64,000 nt of DNA from Streptomyces sp. I05A-00742 (GTDB taxonomy: Bacteria; Actinomycetota; Actinomycetes; Streptomycetales; Streptomycetaceae), in NCBI RefSeq assembly GCF_013055795.1, contig NZ_JABETO010000013.1, positions 78,514 through 142,513 on the forward strand, read 5' to 3'. The position numbers were made by a program, and so were the translations under genes. Each line of letters begins with the position of its first letter. The first letter of the stretch is position 1. Shown here piece after piece: positions 63,738 to 64,000 of the stretch. The notes beneath the pieces were generated by a model. It saw only the letters and a program-made list of their open reading frames with translations, had not been told where the DNA came from and did not search any database.

Positions 63738-64000
63738 GGGCCCGCGCGGCGCCGAGCGCTCGGCGGACGGCGGCCGCGCGGGGCGTTCCGCCGGCGGGGA
63801 GGCCGTCCGCGGGGGAGCGGGGCGTGAGGGCTCCCGGGGCGCGCTGGGGCGGGCCGGGGGCTCGTGCGGGGCCGACGGCGGCCGCACGGACTGCCCCGGC
63901 GGGGAACCCGCGGTGGACGGGACCGACGGCCTTGACGGCACTGCCGGTACTGACGGTACCGAGGGGCCCGACGGGGACGACGGTCCGCGCGACGACGGCT
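63654..64000 (-). CDS. Possible C-terminal end of a Pro/Ser-rich protein, start outside window
   Basis: A minus-strand frame enters from the right edge and runs to a stop inside the antisense of the LysE 3' end. It is almost entirely Pro, Ser, Ala, Arg and Glu (for example RPPSAPHEPPARPSAP), as in disordered tails of Streptomyces membrane or secreted proteins. The 84-base overlap with the LysE gene makes the exact end doubtful, and the frame may be spurious. Confidence 0.35.
   Translation of the reverse strand, partial: PSSRGPSSPSGPSVPSVPAVPSRPSVPSTAGSPPGQSVRPPSAPHEPPARPSAPREPSRPAPPRTASPPAERPARPPSAERSAPRGPSEERKPDTQRREPTREDTSYPQGGTRT

Overview
This is a very GC-rich actinomycete chromosome segment, almost certainly Streptomyces or a close relative. 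The evidence is the third-position G/C bias, frequent GTG and TTG starts, a type I modular PKS, and lineage-typical families: NsdA-like TPR regulator, DUF397, DUF5302, DUF6126-like, CslA-like synthase, CGNR regulator and a split LigD-type NHEJ system. No rRNA, tRNA, CRISPR array or intact transposase was seen.

Region 1 (1-16.1 kb) is the 3' end of a modular polyketide cluster that reads as a piericidin (pie) locus. A partial PKS (DH-KR-ACP) is followed by a terminal PKS with two modules and no reductive domains (KS-AT-ACP-KS-AT-ACP-TE; AT signatures methylmalonyl, then malonyl). After it come an O-methyltransferase, an SRPBCC protein, an asparagine-synthase-like amidotransferase, a second methyltransferase and an FAD hydroxylase. 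This set matches the known route in which the TE releases a beta,delta-diketo acid that is amidated, cyclised to an alpha-pyridone, hydroxylated and methylated. An HD-domain hydrolase with its own promoter region follows.

Region 2 (16.3-36.2 kb) is mostly housekeeping and regulation: PAP2 phosphatase, a kinase with eight TPR repeats, a small accessory patch (truncated SnoaL-like remnant, staphylococcal-nuclease-like protein, membrane protein, MepB), a divergent MFS/CGNR pair with duplicated operators, PaaK, DUF397, an LRR protein, a secreted amidase, an APH-like kinase, an NsdA-like regulator, a PAS-PP2C phosphatase and a HEAT-repeat protein.

Region 3 (36.4-43.2 kb) is the most novel-looking block. 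An MMPL exporter overlaps an AurF-like diiron oxygenase gene with all seven expected metal ligands. Facing them across a strong terminator is an SDR-KASIII-ACP-KASII operon whose KASIII-ACP-KASII order resembles redP-redQ-redR of prodiginine clusters. It looks like a compact fatty-acyl pathway of unknown product.

Region 4 (43.3-64 kb) holds VOC proteins, a basic membrane-anchored small protein, a UvrA-like ABC protein, a CslA-like synthase near a secreted GH6 enzyme, an F420-reductase-like protein divergent from a WYL regulator, split NHEJ ligase and polymerase genes, secreted proteins, a DUF1348/TetR pair with two matching palindromes, and a divergent MocR/LysE pair. A Pro/Ser-rich frame runs off the right edge.
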